Origin: Clostridium polyendosporum | GTDB lineage: Bacteria > Bacillota > Clostridia > Clostridiales > Clostridiaceae | Direction of reading: 5' to 3' | Assembly (NCBI RefSeq): GCF_018332455.1 | Contig: NZ_BOPZ01000008.1 | Span: 1 to 64,000 of the forward strand | Length of the DNA stretch: 64,000 nucleotides | In this document: positions 16,871 through 24,914 of the stretch, in pieces | Layout: the number at the start of each line of letters is the position of its first letter | Numbering within the stretch: the first letter of the stretch is position 1 | Notes under the pieces: generated by a model | What the model was told of the DNA's origin: nothing | Databases searched by the model: none | The model's input: only the letters and a program-made list of their open reading frames with translations | Translations under genes and position numbers: made by a program

Positions 16871-17257
16871 CTATTTTTCATATATTTCTAATGGTAGTCT
16901 ATCAGGGTCTTGAAAGAAGGTAAATTTCTTTCCTGTTATTTCATCTATTCTTATAGGTTCTGTAACAATATCCTTTTCATTTAATTCTTTTACAGCATCT
17001 TCAATATTGTTTACCTCAAAGGATAAGTGTCTTAATCCACAAGACTCTGGACGACTTGGTCTTTCAGGAGTATAAGGAAATGAGAAAAGTTCAATTTGAT
17101 AAACTCCATTTACCTCAAGGTCAAGCTTATAGGAATCCCTTGCTTGTCTATAGGTTTCATTTACTATATTAAAGCCAAGCTTATTCACATAAAAATCCTT
17201 TGACTTCTCATAATTAGAACATATGATTGCTATGTGATGAATTTTATTTACTTTCAT
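16871..17257 (-). CDS. VOC-family (glyoxalase-like) protein
   Basis: 128 residues, two beta-alpha-beta-beta-beta modules. Metal-ligand positions are intact: His in KIHHIAI, Glu in QIELFSF, His in GLRHLSFEV and Glu in PLEIYE. It resembles the GloA-like/SMU1112c group; it may act on lactoylglutathione-like adducts or another small molecule, not determined. Good AGG site before the ATG. It follows the HD gene by 18 bases on the same strand, so they form a two-gene operon. Confidence 0.85.
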   Translation of the reverse strand: MKVNKIHHIAIICSNYEKSKDFYVNKLGFNIVNETYRQARDSYKLDLEVNGVYQIELFSFPYTPERPSRPESCGLRHLSFEVNNIEDAVKELNEKDIVTEPIRIDEITGKKFTFFQDPDRLPLEIYEK

Positions 17258-17275
17258 AAATATACCTCCATAAAA

Positions 17276-17767
17276 TTATTTATACATTGATTTTAACATT
17301 TCTTTTCCTATTTTTGTTATAAAAATCTTTTCTCTAATAGAACTAATTTCCTTAGCACTTAAGTTATCTTCATAAATATTCACCAAAAAGTCTGCTTCAA
17401 CTAAAATTTGAAAATCAATTCCATCAATCTTTGAATAGGTATGATGGTTTCCGATAAGAAAACAAACTCGTTCAATTATGTTTCTATCAACTTGTAAGAA
17501 GTTTAAAATCTCCTTAGCAACGGGTGGTCCCTCAATTTGTTGATAATTGCCACTTGAAGAGTTGTACTTTTGTTCACTAACTTTTATACCTATATCATGA
17601 AGTATGGCAGCTAACTCAAGTATTTGTAGTTTGTCTGGAGAAATATTTTCAAGTTCTCCTATTGTTTTTGAGAAAGAATAAACCTTAAGAGCGTGGTTTA
17701 TTCTTTTTGTATCTCCATCAAAATATGTAATCATTTCTTTAGTTACTTTACTTACTAAGGATTTCAT
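17276..17767 (-). CDS. HD-domain phosphohydrolase
   Basis: 163 residues from the ATG at 17767, which has GAGGTG seven bases upstream; the in-frame GTG nine bases earlier is part of that site. HD-superfamily metal residues are seen: His in RINHALKVY, HD in AAILHDIGIK, and the HH pair in IGNHHTY, then an Asp in VEADFLVNIYED. A phosphohydrolase acting on nucleotides or phosphomonoesters is expected; the substrate is unknown. First gene of an operon with the VOC protein. Confidence 0.82.
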   Translation of the reverse strand: MKSLVSKVTKEMITYFDGDTKRINHALKVYSFSKTIGELENISPDKLQILELAAILHDIGIKVSEQKYNSSSGNYQQIEGPPVAKEILNFLQVDRNIIERVCFLIGNHHTYSKIDGIDFQILVEADFLVNIYEDNLSAKEISSIREKIFITKIGKEMLKSMYK

Positions 17768-17802
17768 TTTAATCACCTCATAGATAGTATTTATGCTTAT
17801 TT

Positions 17803-17969
17803 ATTGTTATTTAACAACGTGAAATCTGGTTAAAGCTATAGATACACAACTTCATAACTGAAATTTATAATTAATGAAAAAGCATTGCATGCCCAGGATG
17901 TTTTCATTAATTGCTTAAGGATTGAAGTTGTATATCTTTAGTAGGCTCGATGCCTACTCAGCTTTATTT
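17803..17969 (+). repeat. Family B repeat split by a family A element
   Basis: The left part (17803-17837, ...AACGTGAAATCTGGTTAAAGCT) and right part (17941-17969, GTAGGCTCGATGCCTACTCAGC...) join to give a normal family B sequence. A family A element of 103 bp occupies 17838-17940. Confidence 0.75.
17838..17940 (+). repeat. Family A MITE-like element (copy A1)
   Basis: Ends TAGATACACAACTTCA and TGAAGTTGTATATCTT-type are inverted repeats (the right arm reads AAGATATACAACTTCA on the minus strand), each flanked by TA. The inner segment includes GAAAAAGCATTGCATG, shared with copies A3 and A4. Confidence 0.75.
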
Positions 17970-18160
17970 ATACATTATATCATGGAATTTAATTCTAAAT
18001 CTATCTTGACCAATGTACACAAAAGTATTTAAAAACTAAACAAGATAACTAAATAAAGTATTTAGGATTTATAAAGAAAATTTTATCTTATATTAATTTA
18101 TTTATAAAAAATAGGAATACTACTAAAGAGTATTCTACATTAACTAAAGGAGGAAAATCT

Positions 18161-20761
18161 ATGAAGGTTACAAATGCAGAAGAACTTATGCAGAAAATGG
18201 CTCAGATTAGAGAGGCACAGAAAAAATTTGCAACTTATTCACAAGAGCAGGTTGATGAAATTTTTAGGCAGGCATCCATGGCAGCTAACAACGCTAGAAT
18301 TACATTAGCTAAAATGGCTGCTGAAGAATCAGGAATGGGTATAGTTGAAGATAAGGTTATTAAGAACCACTTTGCGGCTGAATATGTTTATAATAAGTAT
18401 AAAAGTGATAAGACATGTGGAATTATTGAGTGGGACGAATCTTTTGGAATTGCTAGAATAGCAGAACCTATAGGAGTTGTAGCAGCGATAGTTCCTACAA
18501 CAAATCCAACATCTACAGCTATTTTTAAATCACTTATATCATTAAAGACAAGGAATGGCGTAATATTTTCTCCACATCCAAGGGCAAAGAATGCTACTAT
18601 TGCAGCTGCTAAAATAGTATTAGATGCAGCGGTAGAAGCAGGTGCACCTGAAAATATAATAGGTTGGATAGATGAACCTTCTGTTGAACTTTCACAGCTA
18701 GTAATGAGAGAGTCTGATATAATTTTAGCAACTGGTGGGCCTGCAATGGTTAAGGCTGCTTATTCTTCAGGAAAGCCAGCTATAGGGGTTGGTGCAGGTA
18801 ATACTCCAGCCATAATTGATGAAACAGCTCATGTTAAGATGGCTGTAAACTCAATTCTTTTATCCAAAACTTTTGATAATGGTGTTATTTGTGCCTCTGA
18901 ACAATCTATTATAGTTGTAGAACAAGTTTATGATGCAGTTAAAAAGGAATTGGCTGATAGAGGTGCTTATATCCTTAAAGAAAATGAGGTTGGTAAGGTA
19001 AGAAATATTATATTAAATGATAAAGGAGGCCTAAATGCTAACATAGTTGGCCAGCCAGCTTATAAGATAGCTGAAATGGCAGGGCTTACAGTTCCAGAGT
19101 CTGTTAAGGTTTTAGTTGGAGAAGTAGAATCAGTAGAATTAGAAGAGCCGTTTTCTCATGAAAAGCTTTCACCAATTTTAGCAATGTATAAGGTGAAAAC
19201 TTTTGACGAGGCTTTAGTTAAGGCTGAAAGGCTTATTGAACTAGGAGGTATGGGGCATACTTCAGTACTGTATACAGATCAAATTAAATGCGAGGATAGA
19301 ATAAAAAGATTTGGTCTTGCTATGAAAACTGCAAGAACTATTATCAATATGCCAGCATCTCAAGGTGCTATAGGAGACATTTTCAATTTTAGACTTGCTC
19401 CTTCATTGACACTAGGTTGTGGTTCCTGGGGTGGTAACTCAGTAGCAGAAAATGTAGGACCTAAGCATCTATTAAACATTAAGCATGTAGCCGAAAGGAG
19501 AGAAAATATGCTTTGGTTCAGAATTCCGGATAAGATTTACTTCAAATTTGGTTGTTTACCTTTAGCACTTCAAGAACTTATTGATATGGGTAAGAAGAGA
19601 GCTTTTATTGTAACGGATAGAGTACTTTATGATCTTGGATACACCGAAACTGTTACTAAAGTACTTGAAGAAGGTGGTATTGATTGCAAAGTATTTACAG
19701 ATGTAGAGCCTGATCCAACCATTGCAACAGCTAAAAAAGGTGCTGATCAAATGCAAAGTTTCAAGCCAGATGTGATTATAGCTGTGGGTGGAGGTTCTCC
19801 AATGGATTGTGCAAAAATAATGTGGGTAATGTACGAGTATCCAGATGTACGCTTTGCTGATTTAGCAATGAGATTTTTAGATATAAGAAAGAGAGTATAT
19901 AGATTCCCTGAATTAGGTGCAAAGGCTATGATGGTTTCTGTACCAACATCAGCAGGAACTGGTTCAGAAGTTACACCATTTGCAGTTATAACTGATGAAA
20001 AGACAGGAGTTAAGTATCCATTAGCGGATTATGAATTAACCCCTGATATAGCAATTGTAGATGCAGAATTAATGATGAATATGCCTAAGGGATTAACTTC
20101 TGCTTCAGGTATAGATGCATTAACTCACGCTATTGAAGCATATGTATCAGTTCTTGCATCTGAATATACGAATGGATTAGCCTTAGAGGCTATAAGATTA
20201 GTATTTAAGTATTTACCAATTGCATATAATGAAGGACCTACTAATATTAAAGCAAGAGAAAAGATGGCTCATGCAGCCACTATAGCAGGAATGGCATTTG
20301 CAAACTCTTTCTTAGGAATATGTCACTCAATGGCACATAAACTTGGAGCTATGCATCATGTTCCACATGGTATTGCAAATGCACTACTTATAAATCATGT
20401 TATTAGATTTAATGCTGTAGATAATCCAAAAAAACAAACAGCATTCCCTCAATATAAGTATCCAAATGTTAAATGGAGATATTCAATGATTGCGGACTAC
20501 TTAAAACTTGGCGGAAACAATGAAGAAGAAAAGATTGAACGATTAACTAAAGCTATAGATGATTTAAAAACTAAAGTAGGAATACCAAAGACTCTTGCTG
20601 ACTTAGGAATTCCAAAGGAAAAATTCTATTCAACCCTTGATGAAATGGTTGAACAGGCATTTGATGATCAATGTACAGGTGCTAATCCAAGATATCCACT
20701 TATGAGTGAAATAAAGCAAATGTACATAAATGCATATGAAGGAACTGAAACAAAAGTTTGA
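18161..20761 (+). CDS. adhE: Bifunctional aldehyde / alcohol dehydrogenase
   Basis: 866 residues, the full AdhE length. The N-terminal CoA-acylating aldehyde dehydrogenase (about 1-440) has catalytic Cys244 in GVICASEQ and the GVGAGNTP loop; the C-terminal iron alcohol dehydrogenase (about 455-866) has GGGSPMDCAK and the metal histidines in HAIEAY and SLGICHSMAHKLGAMHHVPHG-like segments. It reduces acetyl-CoA to ethanol through acetaldehyde, regenerating NAD+ in fermentation. AGGAGG site before ATG, single gene with its own terminator. A repeat copy lies 190 bases upstream. Confidence 0.97.
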   Translation: MKVTNAEELMQKMAQIREAQKKFATYSQEQVDEIFRQASMAANNARITLAKMAAEESGMGIVEDKVIKNHFAAEYVYNKYKSDKTCGIIEWDESFGIARIAEPIGVVAAIVPTTNPTSTAIFKSLISLKTRNGVIFSPHPRAKNATIAAAKIVLDAAVEAGAPENIIGWIDEPSVELSQLVMRESDIILATGGPAMVKAAYSSGKPAIGVGAGNTPAIIDETAHVKMAVNSILLSKTFDNGVICASEQSIIVVEQVYDAVKKELADRGAYILKENEVGKVRNIILNDKGGLNANIVGQPAYKIAEMAGLTVPESVKVLVGEVESVELEEPFSHEKLSPILAMYKVKTFDEALVKAERLIELGGMGHTSVLYTDQIKCEDRIKRFGLAMKTARTIINMPASQGAIGDIFNFRLAPSLTLGCGSWGGNSVAENVGPKHLLNIKHVAERRENMLWFRIPDKIYFKFGCLPLALQELIDMGKKRAFIVTDRVLYDLGYTETVTKVLEEGGIDCKVFTDVEPDPTIATAKKGADQMQSFKPDVIIAVGGGSPMDCAKIMWVMYEYPDVRFADLAMRFLDIRKRVYRFPELGAKAMMVSVPTSAGTGSEVTPFAVITDEKTGVKYPLADYELTPDIAIVDAELMMNMPKGLTSASGIDALTHAIEAYVSVLASEYTNGLALEAIRLVFKYLPIAYNEGPTNIKAREKMAHAATIAGMAFANSFLGICHSMAHKLGAMHHVPHGIANALLINHVIRFNAVDNPKKQTAFPQYKYPNVKWRYSMIADYLKLGGNNEEEKIERLTKAIDDLKTKVGIPKTLADLGIPKEKFYSTLDEMVEQAFDDQCTGANPRYPLMSEIKQMYINAYEGTETKV

Positions 20762-20782
20762 TAACTAAATAGTATTAAAAGT

Positions 20783-20826
20783 AAATCCCCAATCTTAAGC
20801 ATGTTACTTAAGGTTGGGGATTTTTT
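20783..20826 (+). terminator. Terminator after adhE
   Basis: Stem AAATCCCCAATCTTAAG / CTTAAGGTTGGGGATTT with one G-T pair, followed by T6. Confidence 0.9.
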
Positions 20827-20876
20827 AATTAATTATTATATTAAAAATATGATAAAATAGTTAAAGAATATCTCAA

Positions 20877-21851
20877 TTATTTTTGTGAAATAACACTTTG
20901 AGTATATTTTAAGAACTCATCATAGCTTTTTACTTCAGCAGTTACTTCATATTTATTAGATATTGATAAAGTATCGAGATTTTCATTCAAATTTACAACA
21001 GCTTTATAAACATAGGATCCATTCCCAATAAATCTTACAGTATAATTTTCATTAGTATCCTTAGAAACTGCAATTTTAATCATTCCACCATCGTTATACA
21101 CTTTTATTTCTTTTCCATACATTGATGTGTTCTTTAAACAGTATGCTATAGTGGAAGAGGTCATTCCTGTACCGCAGGATTTAGTGATTCCAACTCCTCT
21201 TTCGAAGGTTTTAACATATATACTATCTTCATTAAGGATCTTAACAAAGTTTGCATTAACACCCTTAGGGAAAACTTCCTTAGTAGAATTAGCTTTTTCT
21301 CCAATACAAACTATTTCATCCATATTAAATTCATTTACAAATGCTACGATATGAGGATTTGTTATACTAATTGCTGTAAAAGATAAATCTTCAGATAAAG
21401 CAGGGATTTTCTCGAAGATTAATGTATCCTTATGATGTACTACAGGAAGGGAGTTTACTTTGAAGTCAACAGTATTTATTTCTATTTCAACAGTTTTTAC
21501 TCCTTCAAATACATCTTCAACAAGTTTTACCGTATACTCAGCTTTCATAGTCTCAACAGTAATTTCCTTTTTATTTAAAAGGTCTATAACATATCTTCCT
21601 ACACATCTTAAACCATTACCACACATCTCAGGTTCTGAGCCGTCAGAATTGAAAATTCTCATTTTCCCATCACAACTATTGCTTTTTTGAACGAATAGTA
21701 TTCCATCAGCTCCAATTAAACCATCTCTTTTGCAGAGATTTTGAGCAAGGGTTATTCTATTTTCTTCTGAAAAGCAGTAATCTTTTGAAATTTCATCAAT
21801 TAAAATAAAATCATTACCAGAGCCATGGCATTTTATAAAATCTATCTTCAT
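20877..21851 (-). CDS. dapF: Diaminopimelate epimerase with a C-terminal extension
   Basis: 324 residues; the usual DapF is about 275. Both catalytic cysteines are in their motifs: Cys77 in SDGSEPEMCGNGLRC and Cys226 in ERGVGITKSCGTG. It converts LL- to meso-diaminopimelate for lysine and peptidoglycan. The extra ~40 residues at the end (after about 285) are not part of the standard fold and include SYDEFLKYTQSVISQK. GGAG site before the ATG. Not linked to other dap genes in the window. Confidence 0.93.
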   Translation of the reverse strand: MKIDFIKCHGSGNDFILIDEISKDYCFSEENRITLAQNLCKRDGLIGADGILFVQKSNSCDGKMRIFNSDGSEPEMCGNGLRCVGRYVIDLLNKKEITVETMKAEYTVKLVEDVFEGVKTVEIEINTVDFKVNSLPVVHHKDTLIFEKIPALSEDLSFTAISITNPHIVAFVNEFNMDEIVCIGEKANSTKEVFPKGVNANFVKILNEDSIYVKTFERGVGITKSCGTGMTSSTIAYCLKNTSMYGKEIKVYNDGGMIKIAVSKDTNENYTVRFIGNGSYVYKAVVNLNENLDTLSISNKYEVTAEVKSYDEFLKYTQSVISQK

Positions 21852-21972
21852 AACTTACTCTCCTTTGTTTACTTTTATAATATTATAACAGAGCAGCTTA
21901 GGTTGTATCAATTGTTTATATTGTATAAGATTAGACTTAAAGTTAAAGTTAAGAACTTTGGAAAGTAAATGT

Positions 21973-22060
21973 TATAGATATATATCTTCATAACTGAAAG
22001 TATAATTTAGCATATACAAGTCTACATTGAATTAAGAATTGAAGTTGTTTATCTTTAATA
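21973..22060 (+). repeat. Family A MITE-like element (copy A2, diverged)
   Basis: Begins TATAGATATATATCTTCATAAC and ends GAAGTTGTTTATCTTTA; about 88 bp, TA on both sides. The interior is diverged. It lies in the dapF / hypothetical-gene divergent region (21852-22173), which otherwise shows only AT-rich promoter-like DNA. Confidence 0.65.
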
Positions 22061-22173
22061 TTGTAAGTAATTTAACATTTAATTTACATTTATTAATTAA
22101 TTGATTGTATAACAATACTAAAGTGACATATAATAATTAGATAAGGGAGTGAAGTTACAAAGGAAGTGGTTAA

Positions 22174-22740
22174 ATGGGCGAGTATACAGTAAATGACGTA
22201 ATATCTAAGAGACCTTGTGGAAGCATAACACCTTTAGTAATCGGAATTAAAGATAATTTTTTTCCTATTGTTATAATAAAAGAGTATAGAGAAGATTTAA
22301 TGAATATTAAGAGTGATCATTATGTAGGAGTAAAAAGTACCTGTGTTGGAAATGAAAAGGTAAATCTGTATTTACTTATTCTTAAGTTTGGAGATGGATA
22401 TAATAATTTCTATGATATTTGGTTTAACTACGGATATGATAATCACAGAGAATTTCTTAATCTTTTAATACAACAGGATCGAATTATCATAGATTTTAGA
22501 GATGAAAATAACGAGAAATTTATAACTCTACAGCTTGAAAATACAATAAAAGATCATATTGATTCTTATATTTCTCAATGTAAAGACATAAAAGTAGTAA
22601 AGGGAGAAACAGTTGACAATGTAATACAATTAGATAAATTAGAAAAGTATACAACCTGGGATGATGATGATGTATATAGTTTAATGGATAAGATTGCTGA
22701 TGATTACCCCACTTGTGAAGAACTATGGAAAGACCTCTAA
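22174..22740 (+). CDS. Hypothetical protein
   Basis: 188 residues, soluble, acidic; not recognised. Beta-rich N-terminal half (SITPLVIGIKDNFFPIVIIKEY) and an Asp-rich C-terminal segment (TTWDDDDVYSLMDKIADDYPTCEELWKDL) that may be an interaction helix. No catalytic motif is evident. A GGAAGTGG-like site precedes the ATG. It has its own terminator, overlapping the stop codon. Confidence 0.7.
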   Translation: MGEYTVNDVISKRPCGSITPLVIGIKDNFFPIVIIKEYREDLMNIKSDHYVGVKSTCVGNEKVNLYLLILKFGDGYNNFYDIWFNYGYDNHREFLNLLIQQDRIIIDFRDENNEKFITLQLENTIKDHIDSYISQCKDIKVVKGETVDNVIQLDKLEKYTTWDDDDVYSLMDKIADDYPTCEELWKDL

Positions 22741-22756
22741 GCGAGAGGTTTTTTTC
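22730..22756 (+). terminator. Terminator overlapping the stop of the preceding gene
   Basis: GACCTCTAAGCGAGAGGT hairpin with a T7 run; the stem includes the TAA stop codon. Confidence 0.85.
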
Positions 22757-22774
22757 GCAAGTTTATTTTTATTT

Positions 22775-22885
22775 CCTATCATTTCACGAAGTGAAATCTG
22801 ACTCGAATTTAATAGTCTATGCCTATGCAATTTTATTTACTATTATTTTAGCAAGTAGGGTTTGCTTGAAACTGAGTGAAATCTA
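22775..22885 (+). repeat. Family B repeat plus a partial second copy
   Basis: 22775-22838 holds ATTTCACGAAGTGAAAT followed by CTGACTCGAATTTAATAG and the second hairpin arm; 22838-22885 holds a rearranged partial copy (GCTTGAAACTGAGTGAAAT). The B core is intact. Confidence 0.7.
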
Positions 22886-23011
22886 TATATAAAATATAAC
22901 TCTCTCTTTTTTGGTTTTAACATATAGACTGAAGAGTTGATTCATATCCCTATATTTAATCACCAATTTATGGTAAAATATAGATGATTATATAACAAGG
23001 AGAGAATTTAT

Positions 23012-23419
23012 ATGATTATTGAAGACTTAGAGAAACTGGCAAATAAAGTCAAAAGTGACAAAGACGAGTTAGATTTTGTATACGATATCATAAATTATTG
23101 TTGTGACTATACTGCAAAAGTAATTAGGAGTACAGCCAATAATTTAATGGGACAATATTATTGTGAATCATTAGAAGCTTATAGAATGATTTCTGAGAGT
23201 TTAGATGAAAATAAAACAACAACTCATAACACATTTATTTCTAGTATTAAAATTGTAGATAAAATTTGTGCAAGATATAATTTGCCTTTAATTTATGGAA
23301 AAAGTTATGATGATATTAAAGAAATAAATAAGTTTGCACTAACCTTAATGGAAGAAATGCTTTATTATAATGAGAATAAAAATATAAATAAAAGTGATAA
23401 AGAAAAGATAATTTCATAA
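23012..23419 (+). CDS. Hypothetical helical protein
   Basis: 135 residues, almost all alpha-helical by composition (many Lys, Glu, Asp, Leu); contains a CC pair at about 29-30. No signal peptide or membrane segment. Good AGGAGAG site before the ATG. Not assigned to a family with confidence. It ends directly against a family A element that begins right after its stop codon. Confidence 0.65.
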   Translation: MIIEDLEKLANKVKSDKDELDFVYDIINYCCDYTAKVIRSTANNLMGQYYCESLEAYRMISESLDENKTTTHNTFISSIKIVDKICARYNLPLIYGKSYDDIKEINKFALTLMEEMLYYNENKNINKSDKEKIIS

Positions 23420-23420
23420 C

Positions 23421-23617
23421 TAAAGATAAACAACTTCAATCTCTAAACAATTCTTGAAAATAGCCTCGACATGCAATGCTTTTTCTAAGGATAAGTTCAA
23501 TCATTGATGAATTTTAGGTGAGGTCTCGGCATTTGATACTTTGCCTAAAATTCTTAATTTAATTATGAACTTCTATATCCTGAATTATAAATTCAGTTAT
23601 GAAGTTGTGTATTTATA
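23421..23617 (-). repeat. Family A element (copy A3) with an inner palindromic insert
   Basis: Minus-strand reading starts TAAATACACAACTTC and ends GAAGTTGTTTATCTT, each flanked by TA. It has the uninterrupted junction AGCCTCGACATGCAATGC at 23462-23479, which in copy A4 is split by a family B repeat. The region 23484-23576 is an extra palindrome (GAATTTTAGG...GCCTAAAATTC) absent from A1 and A4. Confidence 0.7.
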
Positions 23618-23972
23618 ATTCACTTAATATAATGAAAAAAGCCAAAATAAAAGTATAGACTTAATAAACAAGGAATATTTAAATCCAATAAGGGTAAAAA
23701 TAGCATAAATGTAAACTGAAAGTAGAAACACTTACAGTATGTGGGCTTACTTGGACACTCCAAAAGGAATAAAGCTTCCTACGAAGTAGATTCAAAAATA
23801 ATAGCAAACTTCCTTTAAAAAAGAATCTCCAATCTCTATAGGTGAAGGAAGGGTTCAACTCTAATCTGTACTAGTTTAAGAAAAAATTGAAAAGGCTGTA
23901 AATGTATCACTTGAATATCTCTTCTAATACGGATAATACTATTATTGTTAGTATCCTTTAGGAGGGATTTTT
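23618..23972 (+). other. Non-coding stretch with a possible gene remnant
   Basis: 355 bases without an intact gene. At 23880-23927 the plus strand encodes EKIEKAVNVSLEYLF before a stop, like the end of an XRE-type helix-turn-helix repressor domain, but upstream frames are broken by stops, so at most a decayed remnant remains. An AGGAGGG site at its end belongs to the next small gene. No RNA motif was recognised. Confidence 0.35.
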
Positions 23973-24137
23973 ATGTCACATAAAAATAATAAAAACAGTA
24001 AAGCAAATAAAAAGTCTAATCAAAAAACAAACAAAGAATTACACAAAATGAAAATTGAAGTTGCTGATGAAGTAGGATACTCAAAAGAATCAAGAAAATT
24101 AGGTAAGAATAAACCAAGACACGAAGATACTAATTAA
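23973..24137 (+). CDS. Small basic protein (54 residues)
   Basis: ATG with a perfect GGAGGGA site eight bases upstream and a terminator after the stop, so it is very likely expressed. The first 20 residues are Lys/Asn/Ser-rich; the segment HKMKIEVADEVGYSKES loosely recalls the first helix of alpha/beta-type small acid-soluble spore proteins, but the second SASP motif is missing. A spore or nucleic-acid-binding role is only a guess. Confidence 0.65.
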   Translation: MSHKNNKNSKANKKSNQKTNKELHKMKIEVADEVGYSKESRKLGKNKPRHEDTN

Positions 24138-24142
24138 TGCTT

Positions 24143-24168
24143 AGGCTGCCAAGGGGCAGTCTTTTTTT
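24143..24168 (+). terminator. Terminator after the small basic gene
   Basis: GGCTGCC AAGG GGCAGTC stem with a T7 run. Confidence 0.88.
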
Positions 24169-24281
24169 ATATCAAATTCCTTTATTTTACATATAAATAA
24201 ATTATAGTAATTTATTTATATGTAAGAATTCAGTCTATTAATTTAAAATTCTCATTATTTAAGTCTAACTTAAAAAAGGTA

Positions 24282-24309
24282 TTGACAAAAAGTTAAAATA
24301 TGATATATT
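24282..24309 (+). promoter_or_regulatory. speD-speE promoter
   Basis: TTGACA (24282-24287), a 16-base spacer and TATATT (24304-24309). An operator-like repeat begins about 20 bases downstream. Confidence 0.75.
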
Positions 24310-24330
24310 TTTATATGTATTTAATATAAA

Positions 24331-24358
24331 TAAACTCTTAGTTTAATATAACTAAACT
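24331..24358 (+). promoter_or_regulatory. Operator-like site shared with the XRE-cupin gene
   Basis: TAAACTCTTAGTTTAATATAACTAAACT has nearly the same sequence as the site at 27347-27376 in front of the XRE-cupin regulator gene. It lies just after the predicted transcription start, suited to repression. Confidence 0.6.
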
Positions 24359-24371
24359 GATATAAAGCAAG

Positions 24372-24399
24372 AAAAAACCTGATGTTGAGGGGTTTTTTT
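24372..24399 (+). promoter_or_regulatory. Leader hairpin with T run (possible attenuator) before speD
   Basis: AAAAAACCT...GGGGTTTTTTT can form an A/T-rich stem followed by T. It lies between promoter and speD, and the GAGGGG of its 3' arm is also the ribosome site for a 14-codon frame that starts at 24400. Confidence 0.45.
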
Positions 24400-24444
24400 A
24401 TGCAAAGAGTTATTCTCATTTTTAAGTATTTATGTAATGAATAA
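24400..24444 (+). CDS. Possible leader peptide upstream of speD
   Basis: ATG at 24400 with GAGGGG seven bases upstream encodes a 14-residue peptide (MQRVILIFKYLCNE) ending 33 bases before speD. The spacing is what a translated leader would have, but a frame this short can arise by chance; no comparative evidence is available here. Confidence 0.3.
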   Translation: MQRVILIFKYLCNE

Positions 24445-24477
24445 TGCTTTTTGTGTAATTTTAAGGAGGGATTTCTT

Positions 24478-24897
24478 ATGAAAATTGAACAACTTGGTAG
24501 ACATATTTTAATAGAATATTATAATTGTGATAAAGAGATATTAAAGAACCATGCATTGGTGGAAGAATATATGAATGAAGCAGCAAGAAGAGCTAATGCT
24601 ACTATAGTCACAAGCTGTTTTCATAAATTTAATCCCTGGGGAGTTAGTGGTGCTGTAATAATACAAGAATCACACTTAACAATCCATACTTGGCCAGAAT
24701 ATGGATACGCTTCTGTAGATATATATACTTGTGGAGATAGCGTAAATCCATGGATAGCGTTTGAATATCTTGAAGATGTACTTAAGGCGACAAGAAGTGA
24801 ATCAACGGAAGTGTCAAGAGGGATGGTAGATAAGATTAAAAATTTCGCTGACGGTCAATATAATGATATTAAAGTAACTCATAAGCCAGTTGACTAA
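24478..24897 (+). CDS. speD: S-adenosylmethionine decarboxylase proenzyme
   Basis: 139 residues from the ATG at 24478 with AAGGAGGG nine bases upstream. It matches the short prokaryotic type (SpeH/SpeD of Firmicutes): the self-cleavage site is E64-S65 in QESHLTIHTWPE, where Ser65 becomes the pyruvoyl group; His70 and Cys85 (YTCGD) are the other conserved catalytic residues. It makes decarboxylated AdoMet, the aminopropyl donor for spermidine. First gene of an operon with speE, 17 bases away. Confidence 0.95.
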   Translation: MKIEQLGRHILIEYYNCDKEILKNHALVEEYMNEAARRANATIVTSCFHKFNPWGVSGAVIIQESHLTIHTWPEYGYASVDIYTCGDSVNPWIAFEYLEDVLKATRSESTEVSRGMVDKIKNFADGQYNDIKVTHKPVD

Positions 24898-24914
24898 TAT
24901 GGAGGGTGACAGAA

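Noticed and set aside
17804-17817. TTGTTATTTAACAA upstream of adhE, like a Rex (NADH-sensing repressor) half-palindrome
   Set aside because: The spacing is four bases shorter than the known Rex site, it lies about 350 bases before adhE, and it falls in the palindrome position of a family B repeat.
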